The notes: generated by a model from the sequence alone, not told the origin. A stretch of 64,000 bases of DNA from Sphingomonas sp. (GCF_003248515.1 NZ_QFOB01000009.1:62001-126000); one strand, 5' to 3'; shown: positions 35,413-45,104, numbered from the stretch's first letter. Numbers and translations: made by a program.

Positions 35413-36216
35413 TCAGGAGACAAGGGTGAGGGTCCTTTCTCGTTTGATACCATCGGTCATCAGCCAATCGGGCAAATGGGCCATGACCTTTTGCGCTGCG
35501 CGGGGTTCGAGGCTACGGCTATCTGCAAGCCCGACCCGAATCCGGGTCGACCAGGCCATGTATCCTTGTGGATTGGAAAGTTCGAGCGAGATCGAAAGGT
35601 CTTCTTCGGCCATGCGAAGAATCCCGTGAAGGAGCGCGCGAGCGCCAAGTTCGCTGGCGGCCTGTGCTACCGTAAAACTGCGGTCGCGATAGCCGAATAT
35701 TGCCAGACGGGGCGCGAGCCTCAGTCGGGTGTTGGTTCCCAGAAGCTCCATAAGTTCATCCGTGATGCCGTCAGCCAGGTGGTCTTGAGGGCTATCCATC
35801 AGCGATCGGAATGGCATGACGGCAAGATCGACGGGCGCCTGCAAGCTCGCTACGCTCTCGGGCGGCTGCCATCGGTCGGCGTCGATGATGGGCGTATAAC
35901 CACTGGCGGGCAGGAGAATGCGCACCGCCGCGTTTCTGCCCGGCCCGTTATAGTAGGCCGAAAGCTTGCTGCGCAGGCGTCGCGCCTCGACCCGCACGGT
36001 CGAATCGACACGCGGATCATAGGGCGCGGAGCGGCTGTAGAGTGCGTCGCCGATAACCAGTTCCTTCAGTGTCGCCCCCCGGCCGGCGAGCGTTTCCTCG
36101 ACGAGAAAGGAAAGAAGGGCGAACAGGCGTTCGCTACGACGGAAAGCTGCGCTTCGCTCGAGTTCGCCGAGCTGCTGTCGCGTCTGAGCAATGTCCGGGA
36201 GCGCTTTGCCTGTCAT
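35413..36216 (-). CDS. Regulator or cyclase-like protein with a DNA-binding-type N-terminus and a TolB-like (FlgO-type) domain
   Basis: A 267-residue protein. The N-terminus (residues 1-95: AFRRSERLFALLSFLVEETLAGRGATLKELVIGDALY, DPRVDSTVRVEARRLRSKLSAYY) resembles the segment found before TolB/adenylate-cyclase-like regulators. The C-terminal part contains DLAVMPFRSLMDSPQDHLADGITDELMELLG, the TolB-N/FlgO-like pattern. The start at 36216 follows GAGGAGG. It ends back to back with the large regulator: its TGA and the regulator's TGA form the palindrome TGATCA at 35410-35415. No catalytic cyclase residues are present. It is probably a partner regulator. Confidence 0.7.
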   Translation of the reverse strand: MTGKALPDIAQTRQQLGELERSAAFRRSERLFALLSFLVEETLAGRGATLKELVIGDALYSRSAPYDPRVDSTVRVEARRLRSKLSAYYNGPGRNAAVRILLPASGYTPIIDADRWQPPESVASLQAPVDLAVMPFRSLMDSPQDHLADGITDELMELLGTNTRLRLAPRLAIFGYRDRSFTVAQAASELGARALLHGILRMAEEDLSISLELSNPQGYMAWSTRIRVGLADSRSLEPRAAQKVMAHLPDWLMTDGIKRERTLTLVS

Positions 36217-37025
36217 GATTGCCTCCTCATGATCGCGGTTCGCAAGTGCGGATTCGATCATGCGCAGCCTCCCATTCCCCATGACGGCCCGCCAATTAAG
36301 AATTCCAAAAAAATCCAAAGGAGCAGACGTCCGGTCAATATTTCGCCAATCTATCCGGACTATAACCAGGGGAATGATATGATCTACAAATGGTTAGAAA
36401 TATGTCTGATCATGTGATCCATGGATTCGACAGATTTGGCGAAATTCGTAACTCGGCATGGTGGGAGCAGCGGCCGATTTTCTATCGAATTAGACAAAGT
36501 TGCATTTGTAATCATTAGAGTGTATTCGCGTAGATCGTCAAAGAGAGTGTCGTTATTAAAAAAGACTTTATGGCGATTTTCGCAGTCTGGATGCCGATCT
36601 ATCTTGCGAAAGCTGAGATCGTTTCATGGACATTAGCGGGCGCTCGGTGGGTATCAATCAGATGAATCATGATGCTTGGAGGCAGAGGCAGCAACATCTG
36701 AGCCCATCAGTCATGCCAAAACTCGAGGTGACGGTTCGTCCCAACGCTCGGGAAGATGTGGCGGGCGAAAGCAGCGCCGCCTCGCTCAACCGGTGGTGTA
36801 CACGGCCACGACGCATCAGAAATATCTCTGTCGGGCAATGCCCAGGCATCCGTCGGATCGCCAAGCTATTGTCCCGTGCTGAGTCGAAGGCTTCTAGCGT
36901 GGCAGGATGTTGGTGAAGCTGTTAGGAACATGCTCACTGATCTTTCACCTCCTTGTTCCAAAGCTTGTCGATGAGTTCATGTCGGATGCCTGGGTGAGCG
37001 GGCTACCGCTAGATCCGGGAAGGCA
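36217..37025. other. Long intergenic stretch with an AT-rich centre
   Basis: About 800 bases upstream of both the TolB-like gene and the sigma-factor gene. From about 36300 to 36620 the sequence is clearly richer in A and T than its surroundings, with A-tracts and imperfect repeats (ATTTCGCCAA near 36340 and TTGGCGAAAT near 36433). Short frames cross it without ribosome sites or motifs. It may be promoter DNA or a small acquired segment. Confidence 0.5.
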
Positions 37026-37595
37026 ATGACTAACGATTCAGAACCGACCCGACCTGCGTCTCAGAGCGATTTCAACGCGAGCGGCGAACGCCCGGTTCAG
37101 CAACTTCTTGATCTCCTGGAGATCGACTATGATGCCCTGCTAGTGCGCTTGACCGCGCGCCTCCGCTCCCGTGAAGCCGCAGTCGAAGCGCTCCATGATG
37201 TCTATGTCAAATTAAGGGCTGAGCCGGCTGTCGGGGACCTCCGCAGTCCGCGCGCATACCTCTACAGAATGGCTCTCAATCTTGCGATGAACCGGCGCCG
37301 GAGCGATTGGCGCATGGTGAATATGGATGAGGCCGGGCTATCCGAGCTTCCAGACGCTGCGCCGGACCAGGAATCTGCTGCTATTGCCAACGACGAGATC
37401 GACCGGGCTTTGGAAGCCCTTCATACCCTACCGGCAAGGAGGCGGGCGATCTTTTTGGCCAAATGGCGCGATGAGAAATCCCAGGCGGAGATCGCCGCCG
37501 AGTTCAACTTGCACAAGCGTTCGGTTCAAAAGGAACTGGCGCGGGTGGAAGGCTATCTCCGGAAGATTCTTCGTCGTTCCAGGCACATGCCCTGA
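37026..37595 (+). CDS. ECF-type RNA polymerase sigma factor (FecI-like), no adjacent anti-sigma
   Basis: A 189-residue sigma-70 relative with region 2 (LLEIDYDALLVRLTARLRSREAAVEALHDVYVKLR, then RAYLYRMALNLAMNRRR) and region 4 (LPARRRAIFLAKWRDEKSQAEIAAEFNLHKRSVQKELARVEGYL). These mark an ECF factor of the FecI type, which normally sits next to a FecR anti-sigma and a TonB receptor. Neither is found in the 230 bases downstream or elsewhere near it, so it is an orphan. The ATG at 37026 has GGGAAGGCA upstream. It directs polymerase to a target set unknown from this window. Confidence 0.88.
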   Translation: MTNDSEPTRPASQSDFNASGERPVQQLLDLLEIDYDALLVRLTARLRSREAAVEALHDVYVKLRAEPAVGDLRSPRAYLYRMALNLAMNRRRSDWRMVNMDEAGLSELPDAAPDQESAAIANDEIDRALEALHTLPARRRAIFLAKWRDEKSQAEIAAEFNLHKRSVQKELARVEGYLRKILRRSRHMP

Positions 37596-37828
37596 TGGAG
37601 GGGTGATCGAAGGTCTATGGCGATTGCCGAAAGCTGCCTCTATCCACCCCACGGAAAAAAGAAGGGCGTCTTCTGCGTCGCTCAAGTGTCCCTCCAGTGG
37701 GAATAGTAGGGCTTCCTCCATCGAGCATGCGACGGCTCACGCCATCGCCTCTCGTGGTGGTGGCCGATAGGGCAGGGCGCTGAAGTTCCCGGCGCAACAA
37801 AACTACCCTGCAACCCAAGGGGGCCGCT

Positions 37829-38431
37829 ATGGCGGCTGTTGGAAGTATGAGTGCGGGCGCGACGCCTTGTATTCGTCCGGCACGGACCACGGGATATGCA
37901 ACGCCGTCAGCTGCGGCGAGGCAATTTGGCATGCGCGCACCTGGCGTCGCCAGCAGCTATCCGACTCTCGCGCCCTGGCAGGTCAACCTCGCCATGCGCA
38001 CGATGGGCCAGAAGCTCAGTGACTCGATCTCGATCTCAGACGTTGCATCGATGTGCCGATTGTCATTCTGCTATTTCGTTCGGGCCTTTACCAATACGGT
38101 GGGGATCGCCCCCTACGCCTGGTTCGTCCAGCAGCGCATCCTATCGGCCAAGGCCCTTTTGTCGGAAACACCGATGCCTCTGGCGCAGGTTGCCCTGGAA
38201 TGCGGGTTTTCCGATCAGGCTCATTTTACGAAAGCGTTTGCCAAAGCATCCGGCATGACGCCTGCGAAATGGCGGCGACTGGCCAAGACCCTTGAACCCA
38301 ATGGTTCGATTGGTTCTCAGACACCCATCTGTAACCTCGTCAATTGGTCCGGCCAAGCGCATTCATCGCCACCAACGATGCAACAGGCCCAGCTCGACCG
38401 AGGTCAAGTTGCACAAACCCCTTTTCGTTAG
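37829..38431 (+). CDS. AraC-family regulator without a sensor domain
   Basis: A 200-residue protein holding only the AraC double HTH, residues ~45-150: ISISDVASMCRLSFCYFVRAFTNTVGIAPYAWFVQQRILSAKALL (HTH1), then PMPLAQVALECGFSDQAHFTKAFAKASGMTPAKWRR (HTH2). The 45 N-terminal residues are low-complexity and no effector-binding domain is present, so it may act constitutively or be controlled by expression level. It lies between the orphan sigma gene and the nitroreductase gene. Confidence 0.85.
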   Translation: MAAVGSMSAGATPCIRPARTTGYATPSAAARQFGMRAPGVASSYPTLAPWQVNLAMRTMGQKLSDSISISDVASMCRLSFCYFVRAFTNTVGIAPYAWFVQQRILSAKALLSETPMPLAQVALECGFSDQAHFTKAFAKASGMTPAKWRRLAKTLEPNGSIGSQTPICNLVNWSGQAHSSPPTMQQAQLDRGQVAQTPFR

Positions 38432-38454
38432 GATGGCTTTGAAAGGAAGTTGCC

Positions 38455-39567
38455 GTGAACAGACGCAGGTTTCTTGTGGGCGCTGGCGGGTTTATCTTCC
38501 TCGGCGGTCTGGGAGCCTATGGTTGGGGTTCGACGGTCGGTTCCACTTCGGATTATTCGACCTATGTCGACCGTCTCCGTGTGCCGCTGCCGGCCGATCC
38601 TTCCGCCGCCGACCTGATCCGCTATGCCACGCTCGCGGCCAACGGCCACAATACTCAGCCCTGGCGGTTCTCTGTTCACGACCGCGCCATCGACATATTC
38701 CCTGATCTTTCCCGCAGAACACCCGTAGTTGACCCGGACAATCACCACCTCTTTGTCAGCCTGGGGTGCGCCGCCGAGAATCTCGCGATCGCAGCCGCCG
38801 CGACGGGCATGCCGGGCGAAGTTGCGGCGGACGAGAAGGGCAATATCAGATTTGTCTTTTCGCGCGGCGCAGTCCGAGACGACCCGCTATTTTCCGCGAT
38901 CCCTCGGCGGCAATCGACGCGCGCTGATTTTGACGGTCGACCGGTTCCGGCCACAGACATCGAAACATTACGGACAGCGGCCGAAGTGCCCGGGGTCCGG
39001 CTTGTTTTGCTAACCGCGCGGTCCCGTATCGATCAGATTCGTGATATCGTCGTGGCCGGCAACGATGCTCAAATGCACGATCCGAATTTCATGGCGGAAT
39101 TGAAGCATTGGCTTCGCTTCAACCCGCGTGCAGCCATGGAAACAGGCGATGGCCTATTCTCGGCGACCACCGGCAATCCAGTGCTGCCCACGCCATTGGG
39201 ACGACTTGCCTTCGACACCTTCTTCACCGCGAAGGCCGAGAACGACAAATATGCCCGCCAGATCAACAGTTCAGCGGCGGTCGCCATCTTCCTCGCCGAG
39301 CGCGCGGACAGAGCGCACTGGATCTCCGTGGGACGGGCATGCCAGCGTTTCGCTTTGGCCGCGACAAGGCTCGGCCTCAGGCATGCTTTCGTCAACCAGC
39401 CGGTCGAGGTGGCACGGCTGCGACCGGAACTCGCGGCGCTGGTGGGTGAACCTGGCTTACGGCCCGACATCGTGATGCGTTTTGGTTATGGACCAGAACT
39501 GCCTTTTTCGCCCCGACGACCCATCGAGGCAGTTTGGCATAGGACTCGAAATGGTGTCCGCCCGTAG
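38455..39567 (+). CDS. Tat-exported nitroreductase-like FMN oxidoreductase (Acg family)
   Basis: A 370-residue protein. The twin-arginine signal MNRRRFLVGAGGFIFLGGLG directs it to the periplasm by the Tat route, which suits a folded flavoprotein. The FMN-binding/nitroreductase domain begins at AANGHNTQPWRFSV, with VSLGCAAENLAIAAAATGMP and, later, SVGRACQRFALAATRLGLRHAFVNQ. This matches Acg-type paralogues of nitroreductase. The GTG start at 38455 follows AAGGAAG. Substrates of the family are unclear. Confidence 0.85.
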   Translation: MNRRRFLVGAGGFIFLGGLGAYGWGSTVGSTSDYSTYVDRLRVPLPADPSAADLIRYATLAANGHNTQPWRFSVHDRAIDIFPDLSRRTPVVDPDNHHLFVSLGCAAENLAIAAAATGMPGEVAADEKGNIRFVFSRGAVRDDPLFSAIPRRQSTRADFDGRPVPATDIETLRTAAEVPGVRLVLLTARSRIDQIRDIVVAGNDAQMHDPNFMAELKHWLRFNPRAAMETGDGLFSATTGNPVLPTPLGRLAFDTFFTAKAENDKYARQINSSAAVAIFLAERADRAHWISVGRACQRFALAATRLGLRHAFVNQPVEVARLRPELAALVGEPGLRPDIVMRFGYGPELPFSPRRPIEAVWHRTRNGVRP

Positions 39568-39633
39568 TGGCCAGATTGTGAGAGTGCGCCGTATTGCTTG
39601 CCGAGGCCGGGCTGGCGAGTGATAGTGCCATCG

Positions 39634-41150
39634 ATGATTAAGACGTTGTTGGTTGCCACACGGGATCGTGCCCGCTTGGCGGAGATCGTTCAAATTACCT
39701 CGCGCTTCGGGCTCGGCGTTCTGCTGGCGCGAATCGGGCTGGAGCGGGGGGGCGGCGAGGATGGACCGCCCGAAACGTGCCGCGCCGCACGCGGCTGGCG
39801 CTGGAGGCGCTTGGGCCGACCTTCGTGAAGCTGGGGCAGATCCTGGCGACGCGCGGCGACCTGCTCCCGCCGGAATGGATCGCCGAACTGGAGCAATTGC
39901 ACAGCAAGGCGCCGACCCTGCCGTTCGAGGACCTACGCCCGGCGGTGGAAGAGGCCTTGGGGCAGCCACCGGAGACGGCGTTCGCACGGTTCGATGCCGA
40001 ACCGCTGGCCGCGGCGTCAATGGCACAGGTGCATCGCGCGACCCTGGGCGACGGCCGAGAGGTAGTGCTCAAGATCCGGCGTCCGGGCATTCGTCCGCGC
40101 ATGGAGGCGGACCTGCGCCTGATCGCGCAACTCGCCACGGTGGTGGAAGGCGCCAGCGCGGAGGCGCGACGATTTCAACCGGCGGCGATGATGCGGCAAT
40201 TCGCGGACGCGGTGCTGGAGGAACTCGATTTCACCAATGAGGGCCGCAACGCAGACCGCCTGCGCGCCGATTTCATGCGGGAACCGCGCGTGGTGGTCCC
40301 GGATATACACTGGCAATGGACTTCCGAGACATTGCTGGTGATGGATTATGTAGCGGGCGTGCCGCCACGCGATGGCGACACTCTGCGCGCGGCGAACATT
40401 GATCCCACCGCGATCGCCGCGTTGGGCGCGGACGTCGTGCTCGACATGGTGCTGGTGAACGGTCGGTTCCACGCCGACCCGCATCCCGGCAATCTGCTGT
40501 GCCTCGCGGGCGATCGCATTGCGTTGCTCGATCTCGGCATGATCGGCCATGTCTCGCCGCGCCGGCGTGAGGAGTTTATCGATTTCATGCAGTCGCTCAA
40601 TCGCGGCGATCCAGCGAGGCTGGCTGATGTGCTGACCCTCTGGTCGGACGGGAGTGGCGTGCCGCCCACTCGGATATTGGCGGCCGCCGAACGTCTGATC
40701 GCGCGGCATGGCGGCGGGCGACTGGTGCTGAACTCGATGGTCGCGGATTTCCTGCCCCTGATGCGCGACGAAGGGCTCACAATGCCCGCTGACCTGTTGC
40801 TGATCTTCAAGGCGCTGGTGACGATCGACGGCGTCCTGACCGGGATTGCGCCTGATTTTGACTTGTCTGACGCGATGCGGCGGTCCTCGCTCAAGATCGC
40901 GCGGGCGCGGCTCTCGCCCAATCATTGGGGCACCACGCTAGGCGCGCTGGCGTGGGAAGTGAGCAAACTGGGCGACGACGCGCCGCGACTGGTGCGCGCG
41001 GCGATCCGGCGGCTGGAAGGAAGCACAGTGACAGCCCATCCGCAGAAGGATGAAGTCATCGCGACCGCAATCCTCTCTGCGGGGCGAGTGATCGGCGCGG
41101 CTCTGTTGATCGGCGCGATGTCGATCTCGGCGGCGGTCCTGTTTCACTGA
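39634..41150 (+). pseudogene. UbiB/ABC1-family kinase-like protein, split by a single-base frameshift
   Basis: The N-terminal part reads ARDRARLAEIVQITSRFGLGVLLARIGL from an ATG at 39634 but shifts frame at about 39774 (GAAACGTG; one more A would restore it). The remainder is intact to 41150: RRTRLALEALGPTFVKLGQILATRGD (KxGQ motif), AAASMAQVHRATLGDGREVVLKI (A-rich loop and K), VDPHPGNLL-type ADPHPGNLL, then LLDLGMIG and a terminal helix VIGAALLIGAMSISAAVLF. UbiB-like kinases support ubiquinone synthesis or lipid handling. As written the gene is broken at its 5' end; a sequencing error is equally possible. Confidence 0.8.
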
Positions 41151-41268
41151 ACCGGTTGTCAGACTGGCCGGCGCGTGATGTCGAACATTTTGTCTGGTGG
41201 TGGCGTGGCCAGGATTAACCACGTGCAAGCCGTCCATTCACCCTCGTTCGACCAGCGGGGCAATATTC

Positions 41269-42165
41269 TCATGTCGCGAGCACTTCCGCACCATCGGTAG
41301 AGCGCCCGAAACATTCGATCAGCATCTCGGTGAGAACCCGCACCTTACGCGACGGGTGCTGACCGGGAGGCCGGACGACGTAGATGCCATGTTCTGGAAT
41401 GGGATGATGCGTCATCACCGGCACCAGCGCGCCAGAGTCCAGATGCTCGCGGATCAGGTCGTTGGGGAGCGCCGCGATCCCTATCCCAGCCAATGCTGCC
41501 GCAACGAGCGCGACGCCATTGTCGGCTTTGAACCGGCCCTGTGGTCGCATCGTGATGACCTTGTCATCCACGGTGGCGAGCCAGGTCTCGGTTCCCTGCA
41601 TCAAGGCCTGGTGGGTCAGGAGTTCTTCAGGTGTTTCCGGTGATCCGTACTTCTCGATATAAGCAGGGGAGGCGACATACTGGCCGATAAGCGGCCCGAT
41701 TCTTCTTGCGATCAAATTCGAGTCGGGCAGCATGCCGACACGGATCGCGCAATCATATCCTTCCGCGATCAGGTCGACGAACCGGTCCGTATAGCATGAG
41801 TGGATGTGCAGCTCCGGGTGGCGCGCGGCCATTTCAGCGAGAATCGGTGCGAAGTGCGTTGGTCCGAATGACAGGGGCGCCGCGACCCGCAAGCGCCCTC
41901 TCAACTCGCCTGCCGGCAGAACCGTCTCCCTGGCGACGTCGATTTCGGCAACCACCCGCGCAGCATATTCCCGGAACGTTGCGCCGGCTTCGGTCAGTGC
42001 GGCACCCCGCGTGCTGCGCGCGAGAAGCTGGACGCTCAACTCCGCCTCGAGCCGGACGAGCCGCCGGCTGACCATCGACTTGGATATGCCGAGCCGGCGC
42101 GCGGCCGGCGTCACGCCACCCGCGTCGGCCACTTCGACGAATGTCCGCAAATCTTCAATTTCCAT
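41269..42165 (-). CDS. LysR-family transcriptional regulator
   Basis: A 298-residue LTTR with N-terminal HTH (MEIEDLRTFVEVADAGGVTPAARRLGISKSMVSRRLVRLEAEL) and an effector domain starting near GRLRVAAPLSFGPTHFAPIL. The N-terminus EDLRTFVEVADAGGVT places it in the large DmlR/YhjC-type group. It is divergent from the isochorismatase-family gene at 42311, with the operator-like dyad at 42190-42210 between them, so it probably controls that gene and those following it. Confidence 0.9.
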   Translation of the reverse strand: MEIEDLRTFVEVADAGGVTPAARRLGISKSMVSRRLVRLEAELSVQLLARSTRGAALTEAGATFREYAARVVAEIDVARETVLPAGELRGRLRVAAPLSFGPTHFAPILAEMAARHPELHIHSCYTDRFVDLIAEGYDCAIRVGMLPDSNLIARRIGPLIGQYVASPAYIEKYGSPETPEELLTHQALMQGTETWLATVDDKVITMRPQGRFKADNGVALVAAALAGIGIAALPNDLIREHLDSGALVPVMTHHPIPEHGIYVVRPPGQHPSRKVRVLTEMLIECFGRSTDGAEVLAT

Positions 42166-42189
42166 TCAGTGTTCCCCGGAGTGCGACAC

Positions 42190-42210
42190 AGCATATCATC
42201 GGACGATGCT
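42190..42210. promoter_or_regulatory. LTTR-type operator candidate (AGCAT-N11-ATGCT)
   Basis: AGCAT at 42190-42194 and ATGCT at 42206-42210 give T-N11-A, the LysR consensus geometry, with 5-base arms. It lies in the 145-base space between the LysR start and the isochorismatase-family start. Confidence 0.5.
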
Positions 42211-42310
42211 ACCGCAGCAGAAAGAGGAATGGCAACACTCTGAGTGGGGACGTCGTCCTGATCGATGCCTCGCCGATCCACGCAAGCTCTATCCAGAAGG
42301 AACAACCGCC

Positions 42311-42964
42311 ATGACTTTCCGCAACGGCTTGGACTCGCTTCTTCGACCCGAAGATTCGGTGCTCGTTCTGATTGATCACCAGCCCTATCAGCTCGCAAAC
42401 CTGAACAGCCATGATCCGCAGGCAGTGGTCAACCTCACCACCGCGCTGGCGAAGCTGGCGAAGGCCTTCAATGTTCCGACCATCCTCACCAGCGTGATCG
42501 CGGGTCGCGGCGGCCTTCTCTTCAAGCAGATCACCGATGTGTTCCCCGGCCAGGAGGTGATCGACCGTACCTGGGTGAACACCTGGCAGGACGAGAAGGT
42601 GGTGGACGCGGTCAAGGCGACCGGCCGCAAGCAGCTCATCATCGCCGGCCTGTGGACCGAAGTCTGCGTCGCGATGCCGGTCATCCAGGCCGCCGGCGAA
42701 GGCTGGGATGTGACCGTGATCACCGACGCCTCGGGCGGCATCTCGAAGGAGTCCCACGAGGTCGCCGTCCAGCGGATGATCGCCGCCGGCGCGAACCCGA
42801 TGACCGTGATGGCGCTCGCCGGTGAATGGCAGCGCGACTGGGCCCGCACCGATCATGTCGAGGAACTGACCCAGATCCTCATCGATCATTTCGGAGGCAG
42901 CGGTATCGCCTATCTCTGGGAGCAGCAGCTTCTCAAGACCCCCGTCGAGACCGACGCGGGCTGA
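42311..42964 (+). CDS. Isochorismatase-family hydrolase (YcaC-like)
   Basis: A 217-residue cysteine hydrolase. It has the nucleophile C119 in IAGLWTEVCVAMP, the acid D22 in VLIDHQPYQ and the typical VTVITDASGGIS. YcaC-type members lack isochorismate specificity and act on unknown amides or nitriles. The usual catalytic lysine is not obvious here (an arginine, R86, lies in IDRTWVNTW). The ATG at 42311 is near the divergent LysR. The barrel gene at 43015 follows after 50 bases. Confidence 0.85.
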   Translation: MTFRNGLDSLLRPEDSVLVLIDHQPYQLANLNSHDPQAVVNLTTALAKLAKAFNVPTILTSVIAGRGGLLFKQITDVFPGQEVIDRTWVNTWQDEKVVDAVKATGRKQLIIAGLWTEVCVAMPVIQAAGEGWDVTVITDASGGISKESHEVAVQRMIAAGANPMTVMALAGEWQRDWARTDHVEELTQILIDHFGGSGIAYLWEQQLLKTPVETDAG

Positions 42965-43014
42965 TCGCGATGGTTGGCGGGTATCGATCTGGCGCGCTGG
43001 AAGGGACCGGCGGC

Positions 43015-44508
43015 ATGTCGATGCCCGCCATCCGCCTGCTTCGACTGGGAAGCAGGCGCCGTCCGCCGTCCCGCGACGGACAGCGCAACCTTCCGCAGTT
43101 GAGCGCCAGCTGGCGGCCGATCATCTTCGCAGCGGCCTCTGCGATGCCGTTCATGGCAAGCGCACAGGCGCAGGTGTCGACCAATGTGGAGCGGGCCCCC
43201 ACACTCACGATCGAGCGATATTCGGAAGATTGGTCGTGGCTCGCCGATCCAGCGAAACGGAAGGGGGATTGGGCGGAGCCGCTCAAATATGTTCCGCTCG
43301 ACAGCGATGGCTCGGTCTACCTGACGACAGGTCTGGAGGCACGATCGCGCTACGAAGGCTATGAGAATGTGAACTGGGGGGCATCGCCGGACGATGGTTA
43401 CGTCTGGAATCGTCTGATGCCCTACGCCGATCTTCACGTCGGCAAGGTCCGGTTGTTCGCAATGCCGATCCTGACATCGATCTCAGGGACGGACCGGCCG
43501 AAAGGTCCTGCGGACACGACCGGCGTCGATATGCTGCAGGCATTCGTCGATGTCGATCTTGCAGTTCCAGGCGGCGACTCGCTGCGATTGTCCGCCGGGC
43601 GGAAGCTGGTCTCGCTCGGATCGGGACGGTTCATCGATCGGCGTTATGGAACCGGCGTTCCGCTGCCGTTCGATGGATTTGAAGCCATCCTCACCGGGAA
43701 AAGCCGGCAGGTGACCGGCTTCTACCTCCAGCCGGTCGACACCAGGCAGGGGAACTTCAATGACCGGCGCTCGCGCAACAAGGCGATCTGGAGTGTGTAC
43801 GCCACCCAGTGGTTCGACGGGAAGCGTCTGAACGGCTTCGATATCTACTATATCGGTTTACGAGACCGGAACGCCATCTTCGATCAGGGCGCCGGCAGGC
43901 AAGTGGCGCACACATTCGGTTCCCGGATCTTCGGCGACAACGGCGCCTTCCATTGGAACGTCGAGGGCGCCTACCAACGTGGCACATTTGCCGGCCACCG
44001 CTCCGAGGGATGGGGCGCGGGGTTCGAGACAGGGTATCGATTCCAGAAGACGGCTCTGCGTCCCGAGATAGCCCTGACGGCCGACATCGTCTCGGGTGAC
44101 GGCGATCCGGACGATCCGAAGCTCGGTACGCTGAACCCGCTTTTTCCCAACGGCAAATATTTCGGGGCGCTTTCGCCGATCGGCCCGCGCAACCTCATCC
44201 ACGTCCGGCCCTCGACCACGGTTCATCCGCACAAGAACGTTGCGGTATCGCTGACAGGCGTCGCCTATTGGCGCGAAAGTGTCCACGACGGGATCTACGC
44301 CATTCCAGGGTTTCTGGTGCGCAGCGGCAGGGACAGCGACGCGCGTTTCATCGGAAAGGAGCTCGAGCTCGCGGTCAGCTGGCAAGCGACTCCCAAGCTC
44401 AATCTGACCGCGTCGGTCAGTACCTTCGATCCCGGTCCTTTCATTCGCGATACCGGGCCAGCGCGGACGATCAAAATGGTCGGCGGCCAGACGACCTTTC
44501 GGTTCTGA
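43015..44508 (+). CDS. Alginate-export-type outer-membrane beta-barrel protein
   Basis: A 497-residue protein with a long basic leader and hydrophobic segment (IIFAAASAMPFMASAQA) and a beta-rich body typical of AlgE/alginate-export-family barrels: GLEARSRYEGYENVNWG, DLHVGKVRLFAMPILTS, LSAGRKLVSLGSGRFIDRR and a final TASVSTFDPGPFIRDTG. Such proteins are common as substrate-specific porins in sphingomonads. The start at 43015 was preferred over 42970 because GAAGGG precedes it. Its neighbours suggest uptake of an aromatic or other small substrate. Confidence 0.8.
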   Translation: MSMPAIRLLRLGSRRRPPSRDGQRNLPQLSASWRPIIFAAASAMPFMASAQAQVSTNVERAPTLTIERYSEDWSWLADPAKRKGDWAEPLKYVPLDSDGSVYLTTGLEARSRYEGYENVNWGASPDDGYVWNRLMPYADLHVGKVRLFAMPILTSISGTDRPKGPADTTGVDMLQAFVDVDLAVPGGDSLRLSAGRKLVSLGSGRFIDRRYGTGVPLPFDGFEAILTGKSRQVTGFYLQPVDTRQGNFNDRRSRNKAIWSVYATQWFDGKRLNGFDIYYIGLRDRNAIFDQGAGRQVAHTFGSRIFGDNGAFHWNVEGAYQRGTFAGHRSEGWGAGFETGYRFQKTALRPEIALTADIVSGDGDPDDPKLGTLNPLFPNGKYFGALSPIGPRNLIHVRPSTTVHPHKNVAVSLTGVAYWRESVHDGIYAIPGFLVRSGRDSDARFIGKELELAVSWQATPKLNLTASVSTFDPGPFIRDTGPARTIKMVGGQTTFRF

Positions 44509-44642
44509 AGGTGCGACCGTCCGCATTCCCGGCGCTCGCTCCTGCGAAGTCGGGGCACGGTCATGGCCGATCACCGCATCACCCTGTCTCGCAGCGGCGT
44601 GTGGTCTTCATTCTCATATTCTCACTTCCAGGGAGGGCTTTG

Positions 44643-45104
44643 ATGGCTGACTTCGCACCACCCCCGCATAATCGTGCTTCGCCTTTTGCCGACATGCGCG
44701 GCCATCACGTCGCGGTGCGCACGCCCGACTATGAGACCGTCAAACGCTGGTATGCCGAGAAACTCGACTTCCGCGTGGTCGCCGAATGGGACTATGCCGA
44801 CCAGAAGCTCGCGTATCTCGCGCCGCCTGCCGACGACCATTTCTGCATCGAGATTCTGGGCGGCGGCGAGCCGACCCCCCGCGATGTGCGGCCCTACGCC
44901 GATCTTGGCAGCAGCCTCGTTTATGCCGGATATCACCATTTCTGCCTCGAGGTCGCGAGTATCGACGTGACCGTCGCGCAGCTGCGCGAGCGCGGTGTGA
45001 CGATCATCAGCGAGCCGTTCCTGGTCGAAGCCATCAGCCGCCGACTTGCCTTCTTCGCCGATCCCTTCGGCAATCTGATCGAGATCGCCGAGGTGGTCGC
45101 CTGA
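44643..45104 (+). CDS. VOC (glyoxalase/dioxygenase-fold) protein
   Basis: A 153-residue single-domain VOC protein: GHHVAVRTPDYETVKRWYAEKL, GYHHFCLEVASIDVTVAQLRERG and AFFADPFGNLIEIAEVV. Three metal-ligand candidates are visible (H in RGHHVAV, H in YHHFCLE, E in NLIEIAE). It starts at an ATG behind CAGGGAGG. The next gene, a luciferase-like monooxygenase, begins 68 bases downstream. Small VOC enzymes catalyse isomerisation or ring cleavage; this one is probably part of the pathway of the LysR-linked cluster. Confidence 0.85.
   Translation: MADFAPPPHNRASPFADMRGHHVAVRTPDYETVKRWYAEKLDFRVVAEWDYADQKLAYLAPPADDHFCIEILGGGEPTPRDVRPYADLGSSLVYAGYHHFCLEVASIDVTVAQLRERGVTIISEPFLVEAISRRLAFFADPFGNLIEIAEVVA

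Noticed and set aside
36338..36444. Inverted ATTTCGCCAA / TTGGCGAAAT pair in the AT-rich region
   Set aside because: Only about ten bases, imperfect flanks and almost 100 bases apart; could be chance.
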